Of a stretch of DNA of 43,528 nt, positions 1 through 8,763 are shown piece by piece (the first letter of the stretch is position 1; every line of letters starts with the position of its first letter). Position numbers and translations under genes: made by a program. Origin of the DNA: a virus. The DNA lies in the IMG/VR virus record IMGVR_UViG_3300011116_001238, positions 1-43,528 of that record; one strand, given 5' to 3'. Under the pieces are notes generated by a model. The model made no database searches, had not been told where the DNA came from, and was given only the letters and a program-made list of their open reading frames with translations.

Positions 1-1646
1 TGATTAGGGTCTATCATAAGTTCTACAATCATTGAAGAATTGTGTTTTAAAATATCTGATAATTCAGAAATTAATTCTTTATTATTACTAATTAGTTTAT
101 AATCAATATCAAACAATTTAGCTGTTTTAGAAATACTGGGTAAAGTTAAACCGCTCTCAGGATCACTTGCAACTAGAAAATTGTTAAAATGATTTTTTTG
201 AGTTGACTTTATAGAGCCATAGCCGTTATTATTAAGAATAAACAAAATAATTGGTAAATTGTATCTTTTAATTAATTCAAGTTCCTGAAAATTCATAAAA
301 AATCCACCATCTCCATCTATACAAATTGTTTTATGAGATGATGCTAAACAAGCTCCAATAGCTGCAGGAACTCCAAACCCCATTGATCCTAAACCTTCGC
401 TGTTAAAAACTCTTGTGCCTTGTTTTATCTTAAGTGCTTGCATTGTTACTTCGCTACAGGCTCCAGAACTCCCAGGAACAACAAGTGAATTTTCTGGTAA
501 TGTTTTTGACAATTCTTCAATAAATACGTAATTATTTACATAATCTTTTTGTTCATAATAGCTATCTAAACAAATAGGATATTTTTTATATAAATTTTTA
601 CAAAATTTTAACCAATCTTCTGTGTTAATTTTTATTTTATCAATATTATCCAACATTGATTGTAAAAATACTTCACATCCATTATTGATAGAGAAATCAA
701 CATTTAAACCAAGTTTATCAATTTCAGCATTATCAATATCAACAATTATTTTTTTAGCTTCTCTTGCAAAAAATTTAGATTGATATGCTAATTGTCCATG
801 ATCTAATCTTGCACCTAAACAAATAATTAAGTCTGAATTTTGTTGGTTAAAATTAGCTCCTCTTGAAGCTACACCTCCAGGACGACCAACATATAATTCA
901 TGATCTTCCTCTAAAAAATCTAAAGCCTTCCATGTTAATAAAGTTGGAATTTTAGTTTTTTCAATGAATAATTTAAACTTATCTAAAGCTCCAGATAATC
1001 TAACACCATTACCAGCTAAAATAATAGGCCTTTTACTTGCATTTATTGCTTCAATAATTTTACTTACTTGCAAATTAGTTTTATCATCTACAGGAGGAGT
1101 GTAAACAGGAGAAATATCTAAATCAATAACTGAAGACTGCACATCTAAAGGTATTTCTAAAACAACAGGTCCAGGTCTCCCATTTTTAGCCAAATACAAA
1201 GCTTTCTCTAAATAATAAGGAATTTCATCTGGTTGTTTAACACAATGTGAAAATTTTGTAATAGAACTAGTTATGTTTGACAAATTTATTTCTTGAAAAC
1301 CTAATTGCCTTACACCTTTATTAGACTTCATATCCTTGCGTTGTACTTGGCCAACTAAAACTAGCATAGGTAAAGAATCTAGCCAAGCAGATGCTATAGG
1401 TGTAACAATATTTGTACCTCCAGGACCAGTTGTAACTAAAGCCACACCAATATTATTAGTGTATTGGGAATAAGCTTCTGCTGATATACCAGAAGCTTGT
1501 TCATGTAAATTACAAATAGGCTTAATATTACTTTTTCCCAGTGAATCTACCAAATGAATACATCCACCACCAGGAATTAAGAATATATGTTTTACTTCTT
1601 TTTCTAATCTATTGATAATGTAGTCAGAAACTTTAATTGTATTCAT
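1..1646 (-). CDS. Acetolactate-synthase-like ThDP enzyme (partial, runs off the left edge)
   Basis: Translating the minus strand from the ATG at 1646 gives 548 open codons with no stop before the window edge, so the C-terminus is missing. The protein has the three-domain plan of the acetolactate synthase/pyruvate decarboxylase family. The N-terminal PYR domain has the cofactor-activating Glu in a HEQ motif (residue 49), followed by TTGPGGTN near residue 72. The C-terminal PP domain has the GDGG...NN diphosphate/Mg motif near residues 445-472. These enzymes decarboxylate a 2-keto acid and transfer the two-carbon unit. In a deoxysugar cluster the closest functional precedent is YerE, which adds an acetyl group to a 3,6-dideoxy-4-ketohexose in yersiniose synthesis. 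That role is inference; an ordinary acetolactate synthase or another decarboxylase is possible. The start overlaps the end of the NeuB-like gene by 14 nt. Confidence 0.85.
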   Translation of the reverse strand, partial: MNTIKVSDYIINRLEKEVKHIFLIPGGGCIHLVDSLGKSNIKPICNLHEQASGISAEAYSQYTNNIGVALVTTGPGGTNIVTPIASAWLDSLPMLVLVGQVQRKDMKSNKGVRQLGFQEINLSNITSSITKFSHCVKQPDEIPYYLEKALYLAKNGRPGPVVLEIPLDVQSSVIDLDISPVYTPPVDDKTNLQVSKIIEAINASKRPIILAGNGVRLSGALDKFKLFIEKTKIPTLLTWKALDFLEEDHELYVGRPGGVASRGANFNQQNSDLIICLGARLDHGQLAYQSKFFAREAKKIIVDIDNAEIDKLGLNVDFSINNGCEVFLQSMLDNIDKIKINTEDWLKFCKNLYKKYPICLDSYYEQKDYVNNYVFIEELSKTLPENSLVVPGSSGACSEVTMQALKIKQGTRVFNSEGLGSMGFGVPAAIGACLASSHKTICIDGDGGFFMNFQELELIKRYNLPIILFILNNNGYGSIKSTQKNHFNNFLVASDPESGLTLPSISKTAKLFDIDYKLISNNKELISELSDILKHNSSMIVELMIDPN

Positions 1647-3150
1647 GTGCCCAGAAATTAACCGTAAACTTTCTGTTTTTATTAGTGTTTATAAATTCAT
1701 CGGTGTAATAGGAATCGTTTGTAAAATGAGTGGTTGATATCTCTTCGATAATGCATCCATTTTCAGTAAACATTTGATGTTTTACGCCCCTATTGATAGT
1801 AACTATATCTCCTGTTTTATAATGTTGATTTACACCATTTAATTGTAGTTCCAATGTTCCACTTTGTAGGATAAATGTTTCTTCTTTTTCCAAATGATAT
1901 TGTTCAGGATGTGTTTGTCCAGGTAATAAGATGATATATTTTTTACAATAGTCTCTATTTATCAATGGGAAAATACCACACCCAAAATTATAAAATTCAT
2001 CTAAACCATAATGCATAGATAATTCTAAATAGCTTTTTGTTGGAATAAGAATATTCTTACCCTTCATGAAGTTCTCAATAGTTTGTGTAATGTCATATAT
2101 TTTTTCTTTTATATTGACATATTCAATAGATTCAGCAAAAAGAGGAGAATCAGCTAATAAATTTTCTTTTGCTGTGATAAGAGCATATTTACTCATATGT
2201 TTCGATGACAATTGTCCATCTAAACATAGATTAGGAATAGCATAATAAACATCATTCCTAGTTATTGTTTCACCCAAATCAATATTTCTTCTTAGGAACA
2301 CTCCACGCTTAAATTGGTTGATATCACTCAATTCTTTTGACGAAGGTATATATCTGGAATTTTCTAATCCGCAATATGCCTTAGATTGAACTAAAGCATT
2401 CAGCCATTTTTCCAATTGATTAGGAAGAATAGAATAAGCATTAGGGCTATATTCGCTTGTCTTTAAAGCAATATGCTTTTCATAAATATCAGCACCTTTT
2501 GATACTGCAATTTTTATTGCTTCAATATCATCTGGGCTTTCATGTGTAGAGAATCCAGTAGGTAAATTAAATCTGTTTTTGAGAAATGTTATTTGATTAA
2601 GCTGTAGGTTTTCAGGCAAAGTAGGATATTCACCAACACAATGCATAATAGCAATATCTTTATGTCTGTTAACAAAGAAACTTACTGAATTATCAATTGT
2701 CAATAAATCAACTCCGCCCAAACTCATTATTACTGGCTTGTCATGTTTAATAATTTCAGCAAATAATGGATAATCATCATTTGAGCAACTAGCTATTTTT
2801 AATATGTCAAAATTTAAATCTATAACATTTTGAACTGAAGCTTCATCAAAAGGAGTACAAGCTGTTAAAAAGCCTAATTCTTTACAAAGTTTATTCAATA
2901 AATCAAAATTTTCTAATGATAATTTTGTTGAAGTAAATCTTTGGACACTTTTATTTTCAGAATTCACTTTATGGTTTGCATGTATTAGAGTATCCAAATT
3001 TCTCATTTGAAATTTCATACAAAATTTTAATTGCGGAAATAATTTTATAAATTTTGAATATTCATTAATCATATTGATAGCATGATTCAAATCACCCATA
3101 TGATTATTGGCCATTTCAAGAATAACTAAATCTTTAAACATTTCGCTCAT
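1633..3150 (-). CDS. NeuB-type nonulosonate synthase with SAF and C-terminal cupin domains
   Basis: A 505-residue protein. Residues 5-270 are a sialic/legionaminic acid synthase (NeuB) TIM barrel. Glu12, Asn16-His17 and Gly19-Asp20, the KFQ motif at 46-48, the late GFSTHE motif and the YEKHI motif are all visible. NeuB enzymes condense phosphoenolpyruvate with an N-acyl hexosamine. Residues about 278-336 resemble the SAF/antifreeze-like substrate domain. The extra C-terminal part (about 395-480) is a cupin with candidate metal ligands His414, His419, Glu423 and His458. NeuB proteins are usually about 340-350 residues, so the cupin is an added module. I chose ATG 3150 because the in-frame codon at 3162 is TTG and GGAAATAAAT precedes 3150. 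It overlaps the HAD gene stop region and is probably translationally coupled. Substrate unknown. Confidence 0.85.
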   Translation of the reverse strand: MSEMFKDLVILEMANNHMGDLNHAINMINEYSKFIKLFPQLKFCMKFQMRNLDTLIHANHKVNSENKSVQRFTSTKLSLENFDLLNKLCKELGFLTACTPFDEASVQNVIDLNFDILKIASCSNDDYPLFAEIIKHDKPVIMSLGGVDLLTIDNSVSFFVNRHKDIAIMHCVGEYPTLPENLQLNQITFLKNRFNLPTGFSTHESPDDIEAIKIAVSKGADIYEKHIALKTSEYSPNAYSILPNQLEKWLNALVQSKAYCGLENSRYIPSSKELSDINQFKRGVFLRRNIDLGETITRNDVYYAIPNLCLDGQLSSKHMSKYALITAKENLLADSPLFAESIEYVNIKEKIYDITQTIENFMKGKNILIPTKSYLELSMHYGLDEFYNFGCGIFPLINRDYCKKYIILLPGQTHPEQYHLEKEETFILQSGTLELQLNGVNQHYKTGDIVTINRGVKHQMFTENGCIIEEISTTHFTNDSYYTDEFINTNKNRKFTVNFWAHEYN

Positions 3151-3152
3151 AT

Positions 3153-3458
3153 TTATTTCCAATCCCTAACATTGATATTTTTATCGTCAATAAACATATC
3201 ATAATAAGGCTTATTCGCTTTCAATTTATGAAATTTTACACCCCAAGATTTTAATTGATTGTATGTAAATTTTAAAAGATTTTGATTAGATAAACTTCCT
3301 CTGGCAGTCCAATAAACAATTGTGTTACCTTGATCATACAATTGATTAGCTTTATCTATATTTTCAACTAGAGGTCTTGAAGTTGTATAGTCAGGAGCAT
3401 CAGGGCTTTCACAAATAGTTTCGTCAATATCGATATATATAATTCTACCAGTTACCAT
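3153..3458 (-). CDS. Small HAD-superfamily phosphatase-like protein
   Basis: A 101-residue protein with the HAD nucleophile motif DIDET (Asp10 and Asp12), a central WTARG segment matching HAD motif II, a Lys-rich KANKP stretch and a late IDDKN acidic motif (motifs III/IV). It has no cap domain and is close to the minimal length of such folds. Similar short HAD proteins occur in capsule and LPS loci, where they probably dephosphorylate sugar phosphates or nonulosonate 9-phosphates; the exact substrate cannot be read here. It overlaps the upstream dehydratase gene by 7 nt, and the NeuB-like gene starts at its stop codon. This fits the phosphatase acting in the same pathway as the NeuB-like enzyme (inference). 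Confidence 0.7.
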   Translation of the reverse strand: MVTGRIIYIDIDETICESPDAPDYTTSRPLVENIDKANQLYDQGNTIVYWTARGSLSNQNLLKFTYNQLKSWGVKFHKLKANKPYYDMFIDDKNINVRDWK

Positions 3459-4402
3459 ATAAATTGATTCCTATAATAATTAACAATTGGAATGATTTCA
3501 TCATCAAAAACACACTCAGGTTTCCAGCCTAAACTACGCAATTTATCATCATTTAAAGCATACCTTAAATCTTGCCCTGGTCTTTGTATTGATAAATCCA
3601 AAAAAGATTCATAATTGTCAAAATCTTTATCAAAATATGCATTGACTAATTTCTTGACAGTATCAATATTTGATTGCTCAAATCCACCAGCTATATTGAA
3701 AATTTGATTTTTAATTCCATTTTCTATAATAGTTATAATACCAGAAGCTGTGTCTTTAGCGTGTAACCAATTTCTGATAGGTGTTCCATTATTGTGAAGT
3801 GGAATTCTTCTACCTAAAGTTAAATATTTACATGCTCTAGGAATTAATTTTTCAACATATTGCCCAATACCATAATTATTTGTAGGTCTAACAATATTAT
3901 AATCAATATTATATGTTCGTGCCCAAGCTAAAATTAATTGATCTGCTGCTGCCTTAGTTGCTGAGTATGGATTGCTAGGTTTCAATATGTCAGTTTCAAT
4001 ATGTACCCCATCAGTAATATCTCCATAAACTTCATCAGTACTAAAATGTATCAATGTAGGCTGAACATATCCTCCTTTTTTATAATTTTTCAACAATTCA
4101 AGTATGTTATAGACACCCATAATATTAGAATGAATAAAATCATCACTTTTTCGGATGGAATTATCAACATGAGTTTCAGCAGCTGTATTTATAAAATAAT
4201 CACAGTCAACAAGCCTGTCAATATTACAAATATCATTTTGTTCAAATTTAAATTTAGGATATAAAGAAAATTCTTGAAGCTTATGAACATTAGACGCATA
4301 AGTGCATTTATCTATCCCATACACGTACCAGCCTTTATCAAGACATGCTTTAGTGACATGTGATCCTATAAACCCAAGACAACCAGTAATATAAATAATC
4401 AT
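3452..4402 (-). CDS. NDP-glucose 4,6-dehydratase (RmlB-like, extended SDR)
   Basis: A 316-residue extended short-chain dehydrogenase. The N-terminal GxxGxxG (GCLGFIGS) binds NAD. STDEVYG carries the Asp-Glu pair diagnostic of 4,6-dehydratases, and YSATKAAAD is the YxxxK catalytic motif. The NNYG and EKLIP motifs match dTDP-glucose 4,6-dehydratases. It should convert an NDP-hexose to the NDP-4-keto-6-deoxyhexose, the common precursor for the 3-dehydratases and epimerases of this island. The nucleotide (dTDP, CDP or GDP) is not decided by sequence alone; overall likeness is to the dTDP type. It overlaps the upstream gene by 4 nt (ATGA arrangement) and the downstream HAD gene by 7 nt, so the group is one operon. 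At 316 residues it is slightly shorter than typical RmlB (about 340-360). Confidence 0.85.
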   Translation of the reverse strand: MIIYITGCLGFIGSHVTKACLDKGWYVYGIDKCTYASNVHKLQEFSLYPKFKFEQNDICNIDRLVDCDYFINTAAETHVDNSIRKSDDFIHSNIMGVYNILELLKNYKKGGYVQPTLIHFSTDEVYGDITDGVHIETDILKPSNPYSATKAAADQLILAWARTYNIDYNIVRPTNNYGIGQYVEKLIPRACKYLTLGRRIPLHNNGTPIRNWLHAKDTASGIITIIENGIKNQIFNIAGGFEQSNIDTVKKLVNAYFDKDFDNYESFLDLSIQRPGQDLRYALNDDKLRSLGWKPECVFDDEIIPIVNYYRNQFIW

Positions 4403-5391
4403 GATAATTTTTCTTTCATATTTTCTTCAATAATATTGACAATATTATCGCGCTCATAATTTTCAGATTCAACATACTTGCATAATCCACCAGCATAATA
4501 AAGTCCAATTATTTTTCTTTTAAAATAAATGAGAGTTTTAGATGGATCATTGAAAACATTGCTATTCAATATTGGAAATCCTGGCCCTGACATACTTGTT
4601 ACTAATATATCCATAAAAGAACTTAAGTATTCAATTTCATTTAAATTTGGAATGCTAACAAAATTATCAACATAAAATACATTATCTTTCGTTACATTTT
4701 TATAATTATTAGATAAAATAAAAGCAACATCAACATACTCATCAAATAAATTTTCTAAATATTCTTCATAAAAGAAATTCGGTCTTTGAAGTGATTCAGT
4801 ATGAGAGTTAGCTATGAAAACTTTTAATTTAAATTTATCTAAATTTGAAATTAATAAATCTGCTTCATTTTTTTTCTTTGGATTAGAAGTGCCTTTATTT
4901 ATTACATCTTCTAATTGAGGATATTTGATTTTTTTAGATGAAAAGTTCATCAAAAAATACTGATTGATAAAATCTATATTCTGATTGCAGATTTTTTGTT
5001 GCCAATAAACATTATCAAAAATGTCATTTTTGCCTAAAATATATTGTCCATTTTCATCAGGCATAATCCATCTCTGAACACCATTTTCGTCTCCTACTTC
5101 TCGGCAACCATTTAAAGTTCCTAACCAAACATCAACCCAAATAGCATTTTTAAACTTACCAGCACTTTTCATATATTTTATCATGCTTGTCATAGAAAAT
5201 GCATGAAAATAAAATTGTGGACTTACAATAGTGACTTTTTCATGAATAAAAATAGATTCTGGATTTTTTTCATGAATATAATAAAAATCAAAATTATCAC
5301 CTAATTGATCTATTATGTACCTTACATATTGTTTTGAGGAAATAATGTCACCATGTTGATGAGCTAAATAAAAAACGACTTCTTGCTTCAT
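4399..5391 (-). CDS. Unrecognised protein, possibly a GT-B-like glycosyltransferase
   Basis: About 330 residues, first gene of the minus-strand sugar operon. I do not recognise the family firmly. The layout (two alpha/beta-like halves, an early HQHGD, and a late segment with SMSGPGFP preceded by LSSFMDILV) resembles the C-terminal nucleotide-sugar half of GT-B glycosyltransferases, where a short hydrophobic strand leads to an S-G-P loop. No signal peptide or membrane helix is visible. Its place directly before an NDP-sugar dehydratase supports a glycan role. ATG 5391 is preferred over the in-frame TTG at 5406 because the TTG lies in the divergent promoter region. It overlaps the downstream RmlB-like gene by 4 nt. 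Confidence 0.5.
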   Translation of the reverse strand: MKQEVVFYLAHQHGDIISSKQYVRYIIDQLGDNFDFYYIHEKNPESIFIHEKVTIVSPQFYFHAFSMTSMIKYMKSAGKFKNAIWVDVWLGTLNGCREVGDENGVQRWIMPDENGQYILGKNDIFDNVYWQQKICNQNIDFINQYFLMNFSSKKIKYPQLEDVINKGTSNPKKKNEADLLISNLDKFKLKVFIANSHTESLQRPNFFYEEYLENLFDEYVDVAFILSNNYKNVTKDNVFYVDNFVSIPNLNEIEYLSSFMDILVTSMSGPGFPILNSNVFNDPSKTLIYFKRKIIGLYYAGGLCKYVESENYERDNIVNIIEENMKEKLS

Positions 5392-5406
5392 ATTTATTTT
5401 ATACAA

Positions 5407-5435
5407 TTGACAGGAAACTGACTATTTTGTATAAT
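5407..5435 (+). promoter_or_regulatory. Perfect sigma-70 consensus promoter for the plus-strand sugar operon
   Basis: TTGACA at 5407-5412 and TATAAT at 5430-5435 are separated by exactly 17 nt. Both hexamers match the vegetative sigma-70 consensus perfectly. The expected start point is near 5441-5443, giving a leader of only about 12 nt before ATG 5454, with AGG at 5441-5443 as a weak ribosome site. It lies in the 62-nt gap between divergent genes. On the other strand a TATAAA lies just before ATG 5391, but without a good -35 at proper spacing. Confidence 0.8.
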
Positions 5436-5453
5436 TCAGTAGGTAATAAATTA

Positions 5454-5855
5454 ATGTCAAGAAAATATCTTCCCACTTTATCAGAGCTAATTGATAGACT
5501 TTCTATTGTTCAATTAAAAGAAGTTTTTATGCCGGATCATAAAACAGAATATGCAAAAGAAATTGCAGATATTCTTCATGATATTCAAGCCCATATTGAC
5601 GAAAATAATACTGTAATTGACGCAGAAGTTATTAGAGCCGTAGTAGTCTTATCGCAAATGAATCTACATATTTGGCATAATGAAACCAATTATCGAAAAG
5701 GCATTAAAGACGGAAATAATCTTGAATTAACCCACGGCCTAAATGGAATCAGAAACACTGCCAAGAATAAAATTCAAGAAGTGGTTGGTGGAAGAAAAGA
5801 CTACAAAATTGATTGTTTAGCTGCTGATTTTAAGGATTGGGAGATCAGCTGGTAA
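5454..5855 (+). CDS. Conserved hypothetical protein, first gene of plus-strand sugar operon
   Basis: A 133-residue, probably soluble and helical protein with no signal peptide. It opens with a ribosome-side LPTLSELIDRLSIVQLKE helix. Notable are a LSQMNLHIWHNE segment, which is rich in polar residues that could bind metal or ligand (His-Asn-Glu), a central LTHGLNGIRNTAKNKI segment and a GGRKDYK loop. I recall similar proteins in marine phages, but no function is established to my knowledge. I chose ATG 5454 because the in-frame TTG at 5427 overlaps the -10 box of the promoter and would not be transcribed. Its stop overlaps the next start (TAATG), so it is translationally coupled to the SDR gene. 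Function unknown; an accessory role in the sugar pathway is only inferred from position. Confidence 0.7.
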   Translation: MSRKYLPTLSELIDRLSIVQLKEVFMPDHKTEYAKEIADILHDIQAHIDENNTVIDAEVIRAVVVLSQMNLHIWHNETNYRKGIKDGNNLELTHGLNGIRNTAKNKIQEVVGGRKDYKIDCLAADFKDWEISW

Positions 5856-6793
5856 TGCAAAAAGTATTAATTACAGGTGGGGCAGGGTATCTTGGCTCTG
5901 TTCTTACTGAAGTTTTATTGTCAAAAGGTTATGCAGTTACTGTTTTAGACAATTTAATATATAAGCAACTTTCTTTAACTTCATTTTGCCATAACAAAAA
6001 TTTCAAACTAGTAGTTGGCGATGTTCGAGACAGTCAACTTTTATCTGATTTGGTTGAAACTCACGACATCATTATCCCGTTAGCAGCTATTGTTGGTATG
6101 CCAGCTTGCAAAAAAGATCCTGATTTAACAGTAGCAGTAAACTATCAGCAAATTGATGATATTGTTCATTTTGCTAGATTTGGTCAAAAGATTTTAGTAC
6201 CCAATACCAATTCACAGTATGGAAGTTCTGACACTATTATCACTGAAGAAAGTCCATTTAACCCACTTTCACTATATGCACAAACAAAATGTGATGCTGA
6301 AAAAGCTGTATTGGATTCCGGTAATGGAATTTCGCTTAGACTTGCTACAGTATTTGGAGTTTCATACAGGCAAAGAATGGATCTACTTGTAAACGATTTT
6401 GTTTACAGGGCTTTTACTGATGAATTTTTAGTCTTATTTGAATCACATTTTTTACGCAATTATGTTCATGTAAGAGATGTAGCTAAAGCATTCGTTCATT
6501 TGATTGAAAATTATGAAACTTGTAACAATAACGCATATAATGTAGGACTTACATCAGCGAATATGTCTAAGCTTCAACTTGCTCAAAAAGTTAAAGAATA
6601 TGTTCCAAATTTAGTCATTATTGAAGAACAGTTCAAAGAAGATTTCGATAAAAGAAATTATATTGTTTCAAATGAAAAACTTGAAAAAACAGGATGGGAT
6701 TGTGATTACTCTTTAGATGCTGGAATTCAGGAATTATTGACAGCGTATAAAATGATTTCAAATTTCAAAAATAAAGATTTCACTAATTTATAG
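5855..6793 (+). CDS. NAD-dependent sugar epimerase/dehydratase (extended SDR)
   Basis: A 312-residue extended SDR. It has an N-terminal GGAGYLGS nucleotide-binding loop after LIT, an acidic residue ending strand 2 (VLDN), a PNTNSQYG segment in place of the usual SSxxVYG, an intact YAQTK catalytic YxxxK motif, and RNYVHVRD near the C-terminal substrate domain. The enzymes act on NDP-sugars as epimerases, dehydratases or reductases. It lacks the TDE dehydratase signature, so epimerase or ketoreductase activity is more likely. I chose ATG 5855, overlapping the previous stop as TAATG; the upstream TTG at 5837 would add six residues before the Rossmann strand. It is followed by a 25-nt gap and a second SDR gene. 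Confidence 0.85.
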   Translation: MQKVLITGGAGYLGSVLTEVLLSKGYAVTVLDNLIYKQLSLTSFCHNKNFKLVVGDVRDSQLLSDLVETHDIIIPLAAIVGMPACKKDPDLTVAVNYQQIDDIVHFARFGQKILVPNTNSQYGSSDTIITEESPFNPLSLYAQTKCDAEKAVLDSGNGISLRLATVFGVSYRQRMDLLVNDFVYRAFTDEFLVLFESHFLRNYVHVRDVAKAFVHLIENYETCNNNAYNVGLTSANMSKLQLAQKVKEYVPNLVIIEEQFKEDFDKRNYIVSNEKLEKTGWDCDYSLDAGIQELLTAYKMISNFKNKDFTNL

Positions 6794-6818
6794 ATAAGAC
6801 GAATAATAGGAATATAAA

Positions 6819-7793
6819 ATGTTTAAAAATCAAAATGTGTTAGTTACAGGCGGGGCAGGAATGGTTGGAAGAGCTTTAGTTGCAAAGCTTTTGACTTTAA
6901 ATGCAAACGTAACGATAGCTGACTTACATAAACCATCAGACCTTGAACCCGAAGTTAATTTTGTAAGTAAAGATTTAAGGTATTTGCATAATTGTGAAGA
7001 AATCTGTTCAGGACAAGATTATGTTTTTAATATTATTGGTATCAAGGGTTCACCCAAAGCCTGTGCTGAGCAGCCAGCGGACTTCATGGTTCCAATGTTG
7101 CAGTTCAATACTAATATGATGGAAGCTGCTAGAAAAGCTAATGTCAAATGGTATCTTTACACAAGCTCAGTAGGTGTTTATTCTCCTGCTGATGTTTTTT
7201 ATGAAGATGATGTATGGAAGACATTTCCATCTCCTAATGATAAATTTGCTGGTTGGGCAAAAAGAATGGGAGAATTACAATCGGAAGCATATTCAATTCA
7301 ATATGGCTTGAATAACATTTCTATAGTAAGACCTGCTAATATTTTTGGTAAATATGATAATTTTAATCCTGTAAATTCAATGGTTATTCCGTCTTTAATT
7401 AGAAAAGCGCAAGAAAATGATGTTCTTGAGGTTTGGGGAGATGGATCACCAATTCGAGATTTTATATTTGCTGATGATGTAGCTGATTCAATGATTAAAT
7501 GTGTTGAAAACAAAGTAACAGTTCCTGTTAATTTAGGCTCTGGTAAAGGTTATTCTATTAAGGAATTAGTTGAAGTTGTAGTAAAATGTTCAGGCAAAGA
7601 TAATTTAGAAGTTAAATGGCTTGTAGACAAAGGCAATGGTGATGCTATCAGAATCATGTCTACTGAACGTGCTGAAAGTTTTGGAATTAAAACCAATACT
7701 ACTCTTGAAGAAGGCATTAAAGTTGTAACTGAATGGTTTAAAGATAATAAAAATACAATAGATCAGCGTTACAATGTGTTTGTAAATCATTAA
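6819..7793 (+). CDS. GDP-fucose-synthase-like SDR lacking the catalytic Tyr
   Basis: A 324-residue extended SDR with GGAGMVG at the N-terminus, TSSVGVYSP (active-site Ser strand), FAGWAKRMGE where YxxxK is expected, SIVRPANIFG and GSPIRDFIFADDV. In the YxxxK motif the Lys is kept but the position of the catalytic Tyr is Ala (A-G-W-A-K). Related enzymes include GDP-4-keto-6-deoxy-mannose epimerase-reductases. Loss of Tyr suggests altered chemistry, such as epimerisation only or a binding role, unless a nearby residue substitutes. A clear ribosome site (AGGAATATAAA) precedes ATG 6819. The next gene is a paralogue with a different change at the same motif. Likely step: epimerisation or reduction of a 4-keto-deoxysugar made in this island (inference). 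Confidence 0.8.
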   Translation: MFKNQNVLVTGGAGMVGRALVAKLLTLNANVTIADLHKPSDLEPEVNFVSKDLRYLHNCEEICSGQDYVFNIIGIKGSPKACAEQPADFMVPMLQFNTNMMEAARKANVKWYLYTSSVGVYSPADVFYEDDVWKTFPSPNDKFAGWAKRMGELQSEAYSIQYGLNNISIVRPANIFGKYDNFNPVNSMVIPSLIRKAQENDVLEVWGDGSPIRDFIFADDVADSMIKCVENKVTVPVNLGSGKGYSIKELVEVVVKCSGKDNLEVKWLVDKGNGDAIRIMSTERAESFGIKTNTTLEEGIKVVTEWFKDNKNTIDQRYNVFVNH

Positions 7794-7803
7794 GGATAAA
7801 AAA

Positions 7804-8763
7804 ATGAGTTTTTTCGCAGGTAAAAAAGTTGTTGTTACTGGTGGTAGTGGATTCTTGGGAAGTAATTACATTGAAGGTCTAGTAAAGCGTGGAGCTAATG
7901 TATTTACTCACATCCATCAAAAGCCATTACAAACTAATGTTGAAGGTGTGAATGTCATGCCTTATTGTGATTTGACAAATCTAGATGATTGTATCAAGCT
8001 TATTGATGGAGCTGATTATGTAATTCATAGTGGTGGAAATATAGCACATCCATCTACAGTTCCAACAGATATTCAAATTTCAATTCAAAATATTAATGTT
8101 TTAGGAAATGTTCTTGATGCTTGCAACAAAACGGGAGTAAAAAGAATTCTAGATCTTAATAGTTCAACTGGATACCCTGATAGAAGGTATCCAATCACTG
8201 AAGATGAATATTGGGACGATGAGCCCTACAAAGCTTATTATGGATATGGATGGATGAGAAGATATCGTGAAAAACTCATGGAACATGTTTCAAAGTTTTC
8301 TGATCTTGAAATTATGTTAACAAGAGGAACTGCTATCTTTGGACCTTATGATAATTTTGACACTAAATCCTGTCATGTTGTTCCAGCTCTCATCAATAGA
8401 GTTCTTACAGATGAAAATCCATTCACCGCTTGGGGTAGTCCAGATGTAGTACGTGATTTCTTGTACGTAGAAGATGTAGTAAATGCAGCTTTATTGGTTC
8501 TTGAAAAGGGTGTTTCCATGCGCCCATACAATGTGGGCATGGGTAAGACTATCACAATTGGAGAAATATTAGAGTCTATTTTAAAAGCAACAGGAAAAAA
8601 TCCTGATATTGTTTGGGATAATTCTAAACCTACAACAATTCCTTTCAGAATGGTTTCTACAGAAAGAATTACAAGCGAATTAGGTTTTGAGCCTCAATAT
8701 ACATTTGATCAGGGAATAGAAAAAACCATAAAATGGTACAAGGAGCATTATGGAATTCATTAA
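7804..8763 (+). CDS. SDR family sugar epimerase/reductase with YxxxR motif
   Basis: A 319-residue extended SDR, visibly related to the protein encoded just before it. It has GGSGFLGS at the N-terminus, LNSSTGYP as the Ser strand, YGWMRR where YxxxK is expected (Tyr kept, Lys replaced by Arg), LTRGTAIFGPYDNFD, and VVRDFLYVEDV in the C-terminal domain. GDP-fucose-synthase-like enzymes are the nearest recognisable relatives. The paired changes in the two adjacent SDRs (Ala for Tyr in one, Arg for Lys in the other) raise the possibility of a heteromeric or sequential enzyme pair; that is inference. ATG 7804 follows the preceding stop by 10 nt with AAGGATAAAAA as ribosome site. It overlaps the next gene by 14 nt. 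Confidence 0.8.
   Translation: MSFFAGKKVVVTGGSGFLGSNYIEGLVKRGANVFTHIHQKPLQTNVEGVNVMPYCDLTNLDDCIKLIDGADYVIHSGGNIAHPSTVPTDIQISIQNINVLGNVLDACNKTGVKRILDLNSSTGYPDRRYPITEDEYWDDEPYKAYYGYGWMRRYREKLMEHVSKFSDLEIMLTRGTAIFGPYDNFDTKSCHVVPALINRVLTDENPFTAWGSPDVVRDFLYVEDVVNAALLVLEKGVSMRPYNVGMGKTITIGEILESILKATGKNPDIVWDNSKPTTIPFRMVSTERITSELGFEPQYTFDQGIEKTIKWYKEHYGIH

Noticed and set aside
6819-7793. Annotating this SDR as a fully active GDP-L-fucose synthase.
   Set aside because: The catalytic Tyr position is Ala, and no GDP-mannose 4,6-dehydratase is visible; only family-level naming is supported.
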